NCBI RefSeq assembly: GCF_900109655.1
Contig: NZ_FOAT01000001.1
Location: 310,001 to 374,000, forward strand
DNA length: 64,000 nt
Origin: Hominimerdicola alba
GTDB taxonomy: Bacteria; Bacillota; Clostridia; Oscillospirales; Ruminococcaceae
Direction: 5' to 3'
The notes under the pieces were generated by a model. The model did no database searches. It was not told the DNA's origin and worked only from the letters and a program-made list of their open reading frames with translations. Position numbers and translations under genes: made by a program. Within the stretch, counting starts at the first letter, position 1. Each line of letters starts with the position of its first letter. Positions 43,912 through 53,454 of the stretch are shown here, piece after piece.

Positions 43912-44379
43912 ATGATAAAAAAGACCATAGCGGCTATGATAGCGTTAACAGCTGCGCTGACTTTCTGCGGGTGCAAATCGGGAGAAAGCTCTGATAGTAA
44001 GTCGGCGGACAGCAAATCATCGGTAAGTTCTGCTGTGACCGATGAAAACATATCAGCGGAAGATTCTTCTGATGATATCAGCGATAATCCGACAGAGAGT
44101 GATACATCAGCCGAAAGCGCGGGCGATGAAAGTTCGGCTGATAGCAAGTCCGGTGACATCACTGTTCCGGATAGCACTTCCGAAGAAAAGCCAGGTGCCG
44201 TTACATCAATATCAGAGAAAGATCAGCCCGTAATACAGACCGAAACAGGTATCGTGATAGTCACCGAGGATGGCTCTCTCGATGTGACTTCGGCATCGGC
44301 GGACAGTTCCGATGTGCCTTACGAGATAAACATCGACGGCGATGAGTATGAACTGCCCATCGTGCCTGCTGATCCGTAG
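43912..44379 (+). CDS. Ser/Asp-rich lipoprotein, unknown
   Basis: 155 residues. A signal peptide with lipobox FCGC (Cys21) is followed by about 85 residues almost entirely Ser, Asp, Glu and Lys (a disordered linker). A short beta-type end (GIVIVTEDGSLDV, YEINIDGDEYELPIVP) closes it. It could display that small end beyond the cell wall. No family is recognised. AAGAAGGGTG precedes the start. Confidence 0.65.
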   Translation: MIKKTIAAMIALTAALTFCGCKSGESSDSKSADSKSSVSSAVTDENISAEDSSDDISDNPTESDTSAESAGDESSADSKSGDITVPDSTSEEKPGAVTSISEKDQPVIQTETGIVIVTEDGSLDVTSASADSSDVPYEINIDGDEYELPIVPADP

Positions 44380-44441
44380 TTTTGAGTCTTATGTACTCTC
44401 CGCGGAACGTTGAAAGTCATACACATTTCACACAATAATTA

Positions 44442-44470
44442 TTGACATCTTAATGAAATTGTGGTACAAT
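44442..44470 (+). promoter_or_regulatory. Promoter of the dockerin protein gene at 44512
   Basis: TTGACA (44442-44447), a 17-bp spacer and TACAAT (44465-44470). Confidence 0.8.
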
Positions 44471-44511
44471 ACTCTATTATATGTCGATATTGACTTCACA
44501 AGGAGGAGAAT

Positions 44512-45774
44512 ATGAAAGGTAATTTTTCCAAAAAAATGATCGCTTCGGCTCTCGCGGTGATGATAACAGCTTCATGCCCCACAGCTGTACTGGGATACAG
44601 CGCGGTTTCAGCACTTGAACTTCCGCCTATCCCCTACGAACTATCCCAGAAAGAAGTCCACACATTCACATTCACAAACAACACTGACTATGTAGAGGCT
44701 TATCAGAACGGCAAGTTATTGAAATCAGGCGATACTGTGACCGATGAATATGATATACTAATGACCTCGCTCGATGCATTTACCTATACTATCAACGGTA
44801 CTATGTATGCCTGCGAAAATCAGGACATGATCATGAACAGTTACAAGGCTGAATGCACGCCTTACGGCGATTTTACTGTTGAGAATAATTACAAGCTCGT
44901 TCAGCACGATGACGGCTATTACGGCGTAAGCGACAGCTACATATTTCTCTACCCCGCATATTTCAATGAGCAGGATATGTTCTACGTTGATAAATCCATC
45001 ACAGGCGGTGTTTTCGATGTTCAGAGGAACGGCAGAAAAGTCACTTTCAAAACTTACATGGATATGCCTGTAAAAGTTTACTACGCTGACAGTCAGAAAG
45101 AGATATCTGTAACTCACAAAAGCGGTACCTGCACTAACGAGATCACACTTTCAAGCTCCAACTACTCGGGCAAGCTTTTCATTGTAAGACAGTACGTTCA
45201 GCCCGGAGATTTTGATGTGCAAATGCTCCCCACGATACCGGATGACGGTCCTTTCACCGTTATGCATACCAGCGCAATGGGCAAGCAGGAAGAGATCGAG
45301 CTGGGAAAAGGCTTTGCCACCAGCGATTATCTGATGGAAGTTGACGGCGCATTCTCCAAGAGCGCTGTATGGGGCTTCTGGCGTGATAAGAGCACGGGCA
45401 CAGGTATCGTATCCGTAAATCCAGGTACAGGATTCAGCGTGTACGATATCTTCGGCGACAAGGTAGAGGTCACAAAGCTTGGTTCCTCCGATGATACAAG
45501 AGAGAATTACTCATTCAGGGCGTACTGCGATATGACCTATTATCTGGTAAAGGATAACACTGTAAAGACCACGCATAATTACCTCAAAGGCGATATCAAC
45601 AGCGACGGCACCGTTGATATAATGGACGTTGTTCTGCTGAGACAGTACCTTGCAGGCAAGGCGGTAACAGTCAACAAAGCTGTCTGCGATGTTAACGGTG
45701 ACGGTTCGGTTAATACCAATGATGCAGCTACACTCACACAGTACATCACAGGAAAGATATCCAAGTTACCCTGA
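44512..45774 (+). CDS. Secreted dockerin-containing protein, unknown catalytic role
   Basis: 420 residues: a signal peptide (to about residue 35), about 310 residues of beta-rich sequence with no catalytic motif that I recognise, and a C-terminal type I dockerin (about 358-420). The dockerin has two calcium loops, DINSDGTVDIMD and DVNGDGSVNTND, each followed by a helix (VVLLRQYLAGK, AATLTQYITGK). The dockerin should dock to a cohesin of a scaffoldin or surface anchor. The unknown module may be a carbohydrate-binding or adhesion domain. AAGGAGGAG precedes the ATG. Confidence 0.85.
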   Translation: MKGNFSKKMIASALAVMITASCPTAVLGYSAVSALELPPIPYELSQKEVHTFTFTNNTDYVEAYQNGKLLKSGDTVTDEYDILMTSLDAFTYTINGTMYACENQDMIMNSYKAECTPYGDFTVENNYKLVQHDDGYYGVSDSYIFLYPAYFNEQDMFYVDKSITGGVFDVQRNGRKVTFKTYMDMPVKVYYADSQKEISVTHKSGTCTNEITLSSSNYSGKLFIVRQYVQPGDFDVQMLPTIPDDGPFTVMHTSAMGKQEEIELGKGFATSDYLMEVDGAFSKSAVWGFWRDKSTGTGIVSVNPGTGFSVYDIFGDKVEVTKLGSSDDTRENYSFRAYCDMTYYLVKDNTVKTTHNYLKGDINSDGTVDIMDVVLLRQYLAGKAVTVNKAVCDVNGDGSVNTNDAATLTQYITGKISKLP

Positions 45775-45795
45775 TATTTAAAAGCATAAGATACG

Positions 45796-45830
45796 GCTCG
45801 GAAAGCATTGATCTATCCGAGCTGTTTTTT
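45796..45830 (+). terminator. Terminator after the dockerin gene
   Basis: GCTCGGA (45796-45802) pairs with TCCGAGC (45816-45822), and six T residues follow. Confidence 0.85.
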
Positions 45831-45845
45831 GTATGCAAAAGCAGA

Positions 45846-45876
45846 AGACCGCAGGTCATCTGACATCTGCGGTCTT
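45846..45876. terminator. Second hairpin between convergent genes
   Basis: AGACCGCAG pairs with CTGCGGTCT (about 45847-45875), with a 12-nt loop. It could end transcription from the minus-strand esterase gene at 45901; its T runs are weak on both strands. Confidence 0.55.
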
Positions 45877-45900
45877 TGCTTTGTATTGTTCTTGGAGTTC

Positions 45901-47679
45901 TTATCTTGTGATCAGTCTTTTGCCCTTAACGTGAGCCGCGATGATGATGATATCGGTAATATTGATCTTGCCGTTGCGGTCAACGTCTGCATAAACGGCA
46001 TCCTTTGGATCAAGGATCTTCTTGCCCTTAACGTGTGCTGCAACCAGTGTTACATCGGTTGTATCTATATCGCCGTCGCCGTTTACATCGCCAAGAGATC
46101 TTTCTTTTTTATCGGGAGTTTCTTCAACGTCGGAAACTTTCTTGTCATCTGACATTCTTCCTGCCGCCAGATCCTTTACGGAAGCGAATACGATATCAGC
46201 TATCTCCTGATGACCGTTTGCATTGGGGTGGGGGTCGAAGTCGGTCTCGGGCGAGATGTTATATACATCAACATAGAGTGCACCTGTTTCCTTAGCGATG
46301 ACTTTCAGCTTTTCATTCAGCGACTTGATCTGAGGGTCAACGTTCTTGCCTGCCAGCTGCATAGCTGCGGGACCTGCGATCTCCTTTGCAAATGCCTTGG
46401 CTTCTGCGGGTGCTGCGGAATTGCTGAACTGTCCCACAACTTCGGCAACATCGGGGAGTTCGCTAACGTCTTCGCCGCTCTTGATAACAGCGAGGATACC
46501 TCTCAGTTCATCGATATCTGTATACTGCTTCAATATCGCTTCGAGTGTCTCTGCATCTTCAAGGCCAAGATCCATGATAGATTTTTTCAGCTCGCCGAGA
46601 GTCTCGCAGGAATCTAAAGTATCTATGACCTTTGCCATATGCCCATAATCGTAAAGCTTGCTGAAAGCTTCTTTTAATTCGGTCACCTTTGCGACCTTGT
46701 CGTTAAGGGTCTCGGTAAATTCCTCTGTGGGCTCGCCCTTTGCATCGGTGAGTTCTTCTGTCTCGGCAGCAGCATCTGATGCCTCGGCAAAGATGGGTCC
46801 CAGTACATCTAAGATGTCCTTTTCGACATCAGCGGATCCCTCTGCGGTGCGGTAAGGGTTGAACATACCGACCAGAGCGATATCGGTCTCGCCGTTTACT
46901 TCCTGCACAGCCTTTACAACGCACTTTACATGGTCAGCGGACTGCTGTACAAGCTCCTCGGACTTAGCGCCGATATTCTTCAGGTAGTTAGCGGCTTCAA
47001 GGAAGGTATCAGCTGTGATGCTGTCCTTGCTCTGTTCGATTATCTGCAGACCCGCTCCCATAGCTGTTTCGGTATCTGTGCCGAAGAGGGTAAGCATAAG
47101 TGACATAGCCGATGCCCTGATAACAGGGTTCTCATGCTCCAGCATCTCGGGGATAATGCTCATAACGATATCGTTGCCGCCAAGCTGTATGCTTACAAGG
47201 TCAGCCTGGCTCAGATATTTCAGGTATAGGTCGTGGTAAGGTGCCAGCACCTCGCTCGTTCCCTCACCTGCAAAGCTTTCAAGTATGCTTGCTGCGAATT
47301 CACCCTTGTAGCCGGGCTGTCTGATAGTCTTTTCGATATCAGCCGCACGGTATGCGGTAGATGCAAGGTTCGTACCCTGAACATCAGCACCGTAATTTGC
47401 TCCCAGCTCTTTCAGCTTGCCGGAAAGTATGGCAGGATAAGCACCCTGTACGGGGTTTGCAAGCAGCTTGTCGGTTATGACCAGTGCAGGGTCGCCTGCA
47501 AGACCGTTCTCCTTTCCAAGTCCGTAGCCTGCCGCGATGCTGTCGCCCAGTGCTACGTAGTTGTAGGTCTTCTTCACAGGTGCAGGAGCATTATTGTTCT
47601 CCGCGAAAGCATTAAGTCCTGTGGCGCTTCCCATCATTGCTGCGGCGCAAAGTGCCGATATAAATTTCTGTCCTCTCAT
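45901..47679 (-). CDS. Secreted SGNH/GDSL esterase with C-terminal dockerin
   Basis: 592 residues: signal peptide (to about 26), then an SGNH hydrolase with block I YVALGDSIAAGYGLG (Ser near 47), block III IQLGGNDIVMS, and the catalytic Asp/His in DFDPHPNANGHQEIAD near residue 494. A long helical insert (about 255-420) lies between blocks III and V. A dockerin ends the protein (about 528-592), with loops DVNGDGDIDTTD and DVDRNGKINITD. It probably deacylates plant polysaccharide (acetyl or feruloyl ester), but a lipid ester cannot be excluded. Its start is two bases after the adenylating-enzyme stop. Confidence 0.88.
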   Translation of the reverse strand: MRGQKFISALCAAAMMGSATGLNAFAENNNAPAPVKKTYNYVALGDSIAAGYGLGKENGLAGDPALVITDKLLANPVQGAYPAILSGKLKELGANYGADVQGTNLASTAYRAADIEKTIRQPGYKGEFAASILESFAGEGTSEVLAPYHDLYLKYLSQADLVSIQLGGNDIVMSIIPEMLEHENPVIRASAMSLMLTLFGTDTETAMGAGLQIIEQSKDSITADTFLEAANYLKNIGAKSEELVQQSADHVKCVVKAVQEVNGETDIALVGMFNPYRTAEGSADVEKDILDVLGPIFAEASDAAAETEELTDAKGEPTEEFTETLNDKVAKVTELKEAFSKLYDYGHMAKVIDTLDSCETLGELKKSIMDLGLEDAETLEAILKQYTDIDELRGILAVIKSGEDVSELPDVAEVVGQFSNSAAPAEAKAFAKEIAGPAAMQLAGKNVDPQIKSLNEKLKVIAKETGALYVDVYNISPETDFDPHPNANGHQEIADIVFASVKDLAAGRMSDDKKVSDVEETPDKKERSLGDVNGDGDIDTTDVTLVAAHVKGKKILDPKDAVYADVDRNGKINITDIIIIAAHVKGKRLITR

Positions 47680-47680
47680 T

Positions 47681-49585
47681 TCAGTTGTCCTCCTTGGTCT
47701 TCTTTTCGTTTATCTCTATCTTATGGTCTTTTCTGACCCTGATCTTTACAGTGTCGCCGTTCTCGGAATAGTTTATCAACATCATATGGTTTTTGCTGCA
47801 AGGCGCATAGTATCCACTGTAATCGTGAGTAAGCAGTATATAATCTCTCTTTGCTGTTATCTCACCTATCTCGAATTCGTTGTAGAACTTAACAGCGTCA
47901 AGGTTGTACTTGCGGCAGATATATTCAACAAGCTCGGGGGTGGGTTCTGCACGGTCGGGGTCGAGGATTATCTGACCTACGATATCATGACCGCCGCGGT
48001 CATTCTTGAATGCGCTTATCTCCCATTCGCTGATGGGATCGTTCTCATCGAGAGAGCTTTCTATCTCAAAGAGGAATATCCTCTTGCCGTTCTCGTCAAC
48101 GCAGGAATCAGAACCTCTGCCCAGAATGGTGTAGGAACCGTCAGCGTGCCTTACTGCGATATCTCCTGTGATGCCCCACTTTGTGCCGTTTTCATCAAAG
48201 TACCAGCGTGCCGCGGTAGCTTCGGGATTATCGAGGTAGCGGTCAGCTGCTGCGGGGCTTGTAACGTGGAGATTACCGGGAACTTCATTATCGGTGATGA
48301 TATTGCCATCATCATCCAGGAGCTTAACGCGGATATATGGGTCAAGGGGCTTGCCTGTCTCGTTGGTCTTGGTGGCTTCGTCCATGAAGTATGTAACCAG
48401 AGTAGCACCGCCCTCTTCACTTGCACCGCCGCCGATGGAATATCTTACTTCACAGCCGTTGTCTTTCAGCCACTTGTCTATCTTTCTGACTGCGCTGACG
48501 TTAACAGCCTCGCCGCCCGAAGCAGGTCTTCTCAGGCAGGACAGCGCATCAGGTGAAAGCACACCCTGTCTTACGCTCATCAGATAGAAGCTTGCAGTAG
48601 CCACAACGCAGTTGCACTGTGTCTCGGAGAGATCTCTTGCGAAAGTGTACTTGTTGTAGATAGGTCTGGGGACGAGGGTACCGCCCCTTACCAGCGGCAT
48701 TATCGCACAGACTCTCTCGCCTGTCATATGTGTAAGGGGTATGCACTGGAAGTTTCTTTCGCCCACGTAGTTCTGTGTATCAAGTCCTGCGTGCATCTCA
48801 ACATAAGCATTCATGGAATATTCCTTGTATACCACACACTTGGGTCTGCCTGTGGTGCCGCTGGTGTAGAAGTAGCTGATATCGCGGTCAAGATCGGTGG
48901 GACCTAAGTCGAGGGGGATATCGCTGTCCTCACCTGCCTGTTTCAGGTCTTCCAGCCTGATAAACTCAACACCCTTTATCTTATCCAGATTATTCAGGCA
49001 CTCCATTATCTGTCCGATATCAAATACTTCCTGCATCTGCTCGGGCATCTCCGAGGTATCAAGGAACATACCCTTTTTATCCTCAGGGAGATAATCGTCA
49101 AGGTTCATCACGATGACTTTCTTTACACCGCTGTTTGCCAGATGGTCAACAAAGTAGGGCAGGAATGCGTCCAGCGTTACGATGACCTCGGAACCCTTGT
49201 CCTTGGTATAAAGCTCGAAATCGTTTTTGAGGAACAGGAAGTTCACGTTGTTGCTGATAGCTTTTACAAGGTTAACGGCGAAAAGCATCATCAGGTTCTC
49301 AACGCTTACGGGCATACACAGGGTAACAACGTCCCCCTCTTTAACGCCTGCCAGCTTCAGTCCTCTGGCATAAGCTTCTCTCAGTGCGGGAAGCTCGCCG
49401 TAAGTTATCACCCTGCCGAAATAGTCAAAGGCAGGTCCGTCAAGGTTGTCCTGATTGAAGGTCATGATATTATCAAAAATATTCATGTTGTAGATCTTTG
49501 CGCCGTTGATGACGCGGTCTACCTTTGCCCACTCGGGGAACTTTCTCTCAATGGTGCTTGTGTTGATCTGTGTTGTCGTCCTCAT
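47681..49585 (-). CDS. AMP-binding acyl-adenylating enzyme (acyl-CoA ligase-like)
   Basis: 634 residues of the ANL superfamily. The P-loop motif is SYFYTSGTTGRPKCVVYKEY (near residue 243), the A5-like motif is YSIGGGASEEGGA, and A7/A8 are GITGDIAVRHADGSYTILGR. The C-terminal lysine region is atypical, with a roughly 40-residue tail (YAPCSKNHMM ... KEDN). The acyl substrate and acceptor (CoA, carrier or other) are unknown. There is no signal peptide, so it is cytosolic. It is the first gene of a two-gene operon with the secreted esterase-dockerin protein. Confidence 0.85.
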   Translation of the reverse strand: MRTTTQINTSTIERKFPEWAKVDRVINGAKIYNMNIFDNIMTFNQDNLDGPAFDYFGRVITYGELPALREAYARGLKLAGVKEGDVVTLCMPVSVENLMMLFAVNLVKAISNNVNFLFLKNDFELYTKDKGSEVIVTLDAFLPYFVDHLANSGVKKVIVMNLDDYLPEDKKGMFLDTSEMPEQMQEVFDIGQIMECLNNLDKIKGVEFIRLEDLKQAGEDSDIPLDLGPTDLDRDISYFYTSGTTGRPKCVVYKEYSMNAYVEMHAGLDTQNYVGERNFQCIPLTHMTGERVCAIMPLVRGGTLVPRPIYNKYTFARDLSETQCNCVVATASFYLMSVRQGVLSPDALSCLRRPASGGEAVNVSAVRKIDKWLKDNGCEVRYSIGGGASEEGGATLVTYFMDEATKTNETGKPLDPYIRVKLLDDDGNIITDNEVPGNLHVTSPAAADRYLDNPEATAARWYFDENGTKWGITGDIAVRHADGSYTILGRGSDSCVDENGKRIFLFEIESSLDENDPISEWEISAFKNDRGGHDIVGQIILDPDRAEPTPELVEYICRKYNLDAVKFYNEFEIGEITAKRDYILLTHDYSGYYAPCSKNHMMLINYSENGDTVKIRVRKDHKIEINEKKTKEDN

Positions 49586-49747
49586 AGTTTTGTCCTTTCT
49601 TTTTTGGGAGCGGTATATATATGTATGCTCCTGTGGTTGGGATCTTTTGGTTTGTTCAACGACATCATAAATGCACTTCTATGAAGTCGTTGAATAAATC
49701 TCCCCTGTCGGTGTCTCTCCTCCCGACGGTTATCAGTATATCACCGA

Positions 49748-49810
49748 TTTCTTAAATAGTCCTTAACTCCTTAAACGATTTCCTTACTTTTTCCTTAAAT
49801 CATTCTTAAT
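49748..49810 (-). promoter_or_regulatory. Array of six TCTTAA/TCCTTA boxes upstream of the acyl-adenylating gene
   Basis: TC(C)TTA motifs begin at about 49750, 49760, 49768, 49781, 49792 and 49804, an average spacing near one helical turn. On the minus (gene) strand they read TTAAGGA or TAAGGA. This resembles arrays bound cooperatively by response regulators. The rest of 49586-50093 has no gene; near 50030-50047 a TATGTT/AACATA hairpin precedes GH74. Confidence 0.5.
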
Positions 49811-50093
49811 CGTTTTTAAGACATTTGGTAACAAAGTGAAAACCGCCTATCATCGCCCCTTAATCGTTTACAATGCACCCTCTCCCAAGGCTCACAAGCG
49901 CACGTTTTTTAGTTTATATGAACATTTGAAACTGTTTCTGGTTTGTTTCAATTTTTCATATCCGAGGTAAGAATTCTATTATTTTATATAAAAATGTTCA
50001 AAATTTAACCGTATTCTTGAAATATTACTATGTTAAAATAACAACATAATAGGTGAAAAACTACAACCCAAATTTGATCAGGGAGGTTAAACT

Positions 50094-53042
50094 ATGAATT
50101 TATTCAAGAAGACTTTCGCGGGACTTCTCGCAATGAGCATGGCAGCTTCTGCTGTACCATTTGCAGGTATGAGCATCGCAGCTGTTCAGGCTTCCGCTCA
50201 GGACATATCCTCGACCATGGAATGGGGCACGCTGAGGATAGGCGGCGGCGGATTCGTATCGGGCATCGTTACCGGTAAGGAAGTTATGTACGCAAGGACC
50301 GACGTAGGCGGCGCTTACAAGTACAACTACGACACCGAGTGCTGGGAGCAGCTCTTCGGATTCATCAACGAAGCTGACCGCGGTCTGCTGAGCGTTGACG
50401 CTATGGCTATCGACCCTACTGATGATGATACCGTGTACTTCCTCTGCGGATGTGCTTACTTCTCTTCCGAGAAGACCGTTATCTTCAAGACTACCGACGG
50501 CGGTAAGACCTTCACCGAGATCGACGTTACCAGCCTTATAAAGGTAATGGGCAACGGCGACGGCAGACAGTGCGGTGAGTCCATCGCAGTAGACCCCGAC
50601 AACCCCAATATCATCTATGCGGGCGGCGACGTTATGAGCGACGACAAGTCACTGTCAGCACTTATAAAGTCCACCGACGGCGGCAAGACCTGGAAGCCCG
50701 TTATCGGCTATGACGATCTGGGACTTTTCAGCAAGACCTGCAAGTGGCCTACATGGGGCAACATCAACGCACGTTCAGTAACTTCCGATGCTTACAACAA
50801 CCAGAACGGCGTTGCTAACATCGCTATCACAGGCGGAAAGGTATACGTTGGTACTTCCATTAAGGGTGTTGCTAACGTTCACGTTGCAAACGTCAAGGAC
50901 GACAAGTACAGCGTTCTTAGCAAGGATCTGCCTACTGATGTATTCCCCTCAAGGATAAACGTTGACGCTAACGGCGATCTGCTGATAACCTATATCGCAG
51001 GTCTGGCATTCAACGGCGCAAGCGGCGGCGGATACAGATATTCCCCCAAAACAGGCAAGGCTGAACCCATCTTTGATTCGGCATACGGTCTGGGCTCCAT
51101 ATGGGCTGACCCCAACAACCCCGACCACCTCATCGCAGGCACCTGCGGCAAGTGGCAGTCTCAGCTCTGGCAGGCATGGACAGAGGAACACGGTCCCGCA
51201 TGGGGCGACCAGTACTTCCGTTCCTTTGACGGCGGCAAGACATGGCAGAATTTCTCCCCAGGACAGACACACGGCTGGAACCAGCCTCTGGTTTCCAACT
51301 ATCTCCAGGACGGCGGCTATTCCTGGATAGTTGACAAGGCTATCCACTGGTCAGGTACTGTTGTTACCGACCCCCGCAACTCCGACAGAATGTTCATCAC
51401 ATCGGGCAACGGCGTATTCATCTGTGAAAATCTCTGGAGCACCGATCAGGATAAGCTGCCTACATTCACATTCCACCCCGACGGAATAGAGGAAGTTGTT
51501 TCTCTGGACTTTGTCAGCACAGCTGATGGTCTTGACCTTTCCGCTATCGGTGACTACGACGGTTTCGTTCACGAGAAGGAAAACAAGATAGGCTTGCAGT
51601 ATCAGCCCAACATGGGTTCAACATCTGCTATCGCAGTATGCCCCCAGAACACCGATGTATGGGCAAGAACCGCAAACGGCGACGGCAACAACACAGGCAG
51701 TGCTTATTACACCCTCGACCGCGGCAAGACATGGACAGCATTCACTCCTGCCTGCACAGGCGGCAAGCTCTCCATCACCGAGCTGAAAAAGGGTACTTAC
51801 AGGATAATCAATACCAGTGCTAACGGCGCAGTAAGCTACTCCGACGACTTCGGCAAGACATGGAACAAGTCCAGCGGCATCGACGCTTCAAAGACTGTTT
51901 ACACTCTCGTTGACCCCAAGGATCCTTCGATAGTTTACGCTTCGGGCGTTAAGTACAACGAGTACTGGGCTTCTGATATGACCAAGAAAGAGCCTACTCT
52001 GGACGAGTGCCACTACAGCTTCTACATCAGCACCGACTACGGCGCAACATTCACCGCAAAGACTGTTTGCAGATACGATATGTGCGACAGCTCAGGCGAC
52101 CCCGCATATCTGGGCGACGGCTCCATAATCGTTGCAGGCGGCTGGTACGGTATGTACAAGGTTTCCAACAAGGGCGCAAGCATCGAGAAGCTGGATAACG
52201 TATTCTACGCTAAGACAGTAGGCTACGGCGCACCTGAAAAGACAGGCGGTCTGAATACCCTTTATATGTACGGCAGACCCGCAGAATCCGACCCCGAGGG
52301 CATCTACCGCTCAACTGACGGCGGCAAGAGCTGGGATTGCATCAACACTGACCACCTCTACGGCGGTACAGGTAACGGCAACTACCTCGTAGGCGATATG
52401 GACGAATTCGGCAAGGTTTATATGTCAACTGTCGGCTGTGGTATAGTTTACGGCAAGCTTACAAGCGGAAGCACTATTCCTACTGATGATGAAAGGATCC
52501 CCAAGATAAGCGCTGAGGCTCTGGAAAACAGCGTTAAGCTCAGCTGGAACAAGATGTCCGACGCAACTAAGTACGCTGTATACGGCTATCAGAACGGCAA
52601 GTGGGTGAAGATAGACGAGACCAGCAGCACTTCTTACACTGTAAAGAACCTGACAGCAGGCAAGAGCTACAAGTTTGCTGTTGTGACATACGCAAAGGGC
52701 AAGTGGTACACCAATTACGCTTACCCCAATGCTGTGACCGTTACACCCAAGGCTGCAAGCAAGGTTACATACCCCACCAACATCAAGGTAAATTACAGCG
52801 AGAAGTACCATCAGGTACAGTTCGTATGGGATAAGGTAGAGGGCGCTGACAAGTACGGCATCGCAGTTTACCTGGCTGGCAAGTGGAGAGTCCAGACATC
52901 TAACGTAACCACAAACAGCTTCGTAACACCTAAGAATCTTACACCCGGCATGACCTATAAGGTTGCTATCGCTGCAAGAGTAGGCGGCACATGGGATACT
53001 GCAAACGCTATCAAGAATGCGGTTACAGTGACTATAAAGTAA
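50094..53042 (+). CDS. Secreted GH74 xyloglucanase-type glycoside hydrolase with two Fn3-like domains
   Basis: 982 residues: signal peptide (to about 36); a GH74 double seven-bladed propeller (about 40-790) with repeated Asp-box motifs (TTDGGKTF, STDGGKTW, SFDGGKTW, SDDFGKTW, STDGGKSW). The N-terminal catalytic region is MYARTDVGGAYKY. Two fibronectin-III-like domains (about 800-885 and 895-982) share YAVYGYQNGKWVKI-type sequence. GH74 enzymes cut the beta-1,4-glucan backbone of xyloglucan. There is no dockerin. Codon choice is strongly biased to GGC, AAC, GAC and TAC, unlike most neighbours, suggesting very high expression. AGGGAGG precedes the ATG. Confidence 0.92.
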   Translation: MNLFKKTFAGLLAMSMAASAVPFAGMSIAAVQASAQDISSTMEWGTLRIGGGGFVSGIVTGKEVMYARTDVGGAYKYNYDTECWEQLFGFINEADRGLLSVDAMAIDPTDDDTVYFLCGCAYFSSEKTVIFKTTDGGKTFTEIDVTSLIKVMGNGDGRQCGESIAVDPDNPNIIYAGGDVMSDDKSLSALIKSTDGGKTWKPVIGYDDLGLFSKTCKWPTWGNINARSVTSDAYNNQNGVANIAITGGKVYVGTSIKGVANVHVANVKDDKYSVLSKDLPTDVFPSRINVDANGDLLITYIAGLAFNGASGGGYRYSPKTGKAEPIFDSAYGLGSIWADPNNPDHLIAGTCGKWQSQLWQAWTEEHGPAWGDQYFRSFDGGKTWQNFSPGQTHGWNQPLVSNYLQDGGYSWIVDKAIHWSGTVVTDPRNSDRMFITSGNGVFICENLWSTDQDKLPTFTFHPDGIEEVVSLDFVSTADGLDLSAIGDYDGFVHEKENKIGLQYQPNMGSTSAIAVCPQNTDVWARTANGDGNNTGSAYYTLDRGKTWTAFTPACTGGKLSITELKKGTYRIINTSANGAVSYSDDFGKTWNKSSGIDASKTVYTLVDPKDPSIVYASGVKYNEYWASDMTKKEPTLDECHYSFYISTDYGATFTAKTVCRYDMCDSSGDPAYLGDGSIIVAGGWYGMYKVSNKGASIEKLDNVFYAKTVGYGAPEKTGGLNTLYMYGRPAESDPEGIYRSTDGGKSWDCINTDHLYGGTGNGNYLVGDMDEFGKVYMSTVGCGIVYGKLTSGSTIPTDDERIPKISAEALENSVKLSWNKMSDATKYAVYGYQNGKWVKIDETSSTSYTVKNLTAGKSYKFAVVTYAKGKWYTNYAYPNAVTVTPKAASKVTYPTNIKVNYSEKYHQVQFVWDKVEGADKYGIAVYLAGKWRVQTSNVTTNSFVTPKNLTPGMTYKVAIAARVGGTWDTANAIKNAVTVTIK

Positions 53043-53064
53043 AAAGCGAACTGATATATAACTA

Positions 53065-53348
53065 CCAAGGAAGAGAGCTTTTGGTCAAGCTTTTCGCGAA
53101 AAGCTTGCGGGGAGCCACAGTCAGCAAAGCTGACTGTTAAGGGCAGAGCCCTCAATCACCAAGGTGCAAAACCAAAATGCACAGCAAACTTTAAAAGCAC
53201 AGCGAACTTCCGAAAAAGGCGCGGCAATATGAAAAATCCGAGCGTGGACAATCGAACAGTCCACGCTCTTTCTTTCTGCGTGAGATATTGCCGCGCCCGC
53301 TGTCAAACAGCGAAGCGTTTTTGACAGCTCGACCCGAGGGACGAGGGG
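53065..53348 (+). repeat. Dispersed multi-hairpin 3'-flanking element, copy D1
   Basis: This copy runs in the opposite orientation to the others, that is along the plus-strand GH74 gene, beginning 23 bases after its stop. It holds the 20-bp palindrome (53087-53106), hairpin 4 (53117-53137), hairpin 3 AGGGC/GCCCT (53140-53152), a perfect 12-bp closing helix (53218-53229 with 53286-53297), hairpin 2 GAGCGTGGAC/GTCCACGCTC (53240-53268), and hairpin 1 CTGTCAAA/TTTGACAG (53300-53327). Confidence 0.88.
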
Positions 53349-53454
53349 CGAAAACTAGCAAGCTATCGACCACATCAAATTTCCGACTATACCCGAAAAG
53401 CCCGATTTTATTTTATTCGGTACTCTTATCCAAAGAACTGCGATGGACGTTTTG

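Noticed and set aside
47594-48556. Plus-strand frame of 320 codons opposite the esterase and adenylating genes
   Set aside because: It is antisense to motif-bearing genes and its hydrophobic composition is a mirror of the sense codons.
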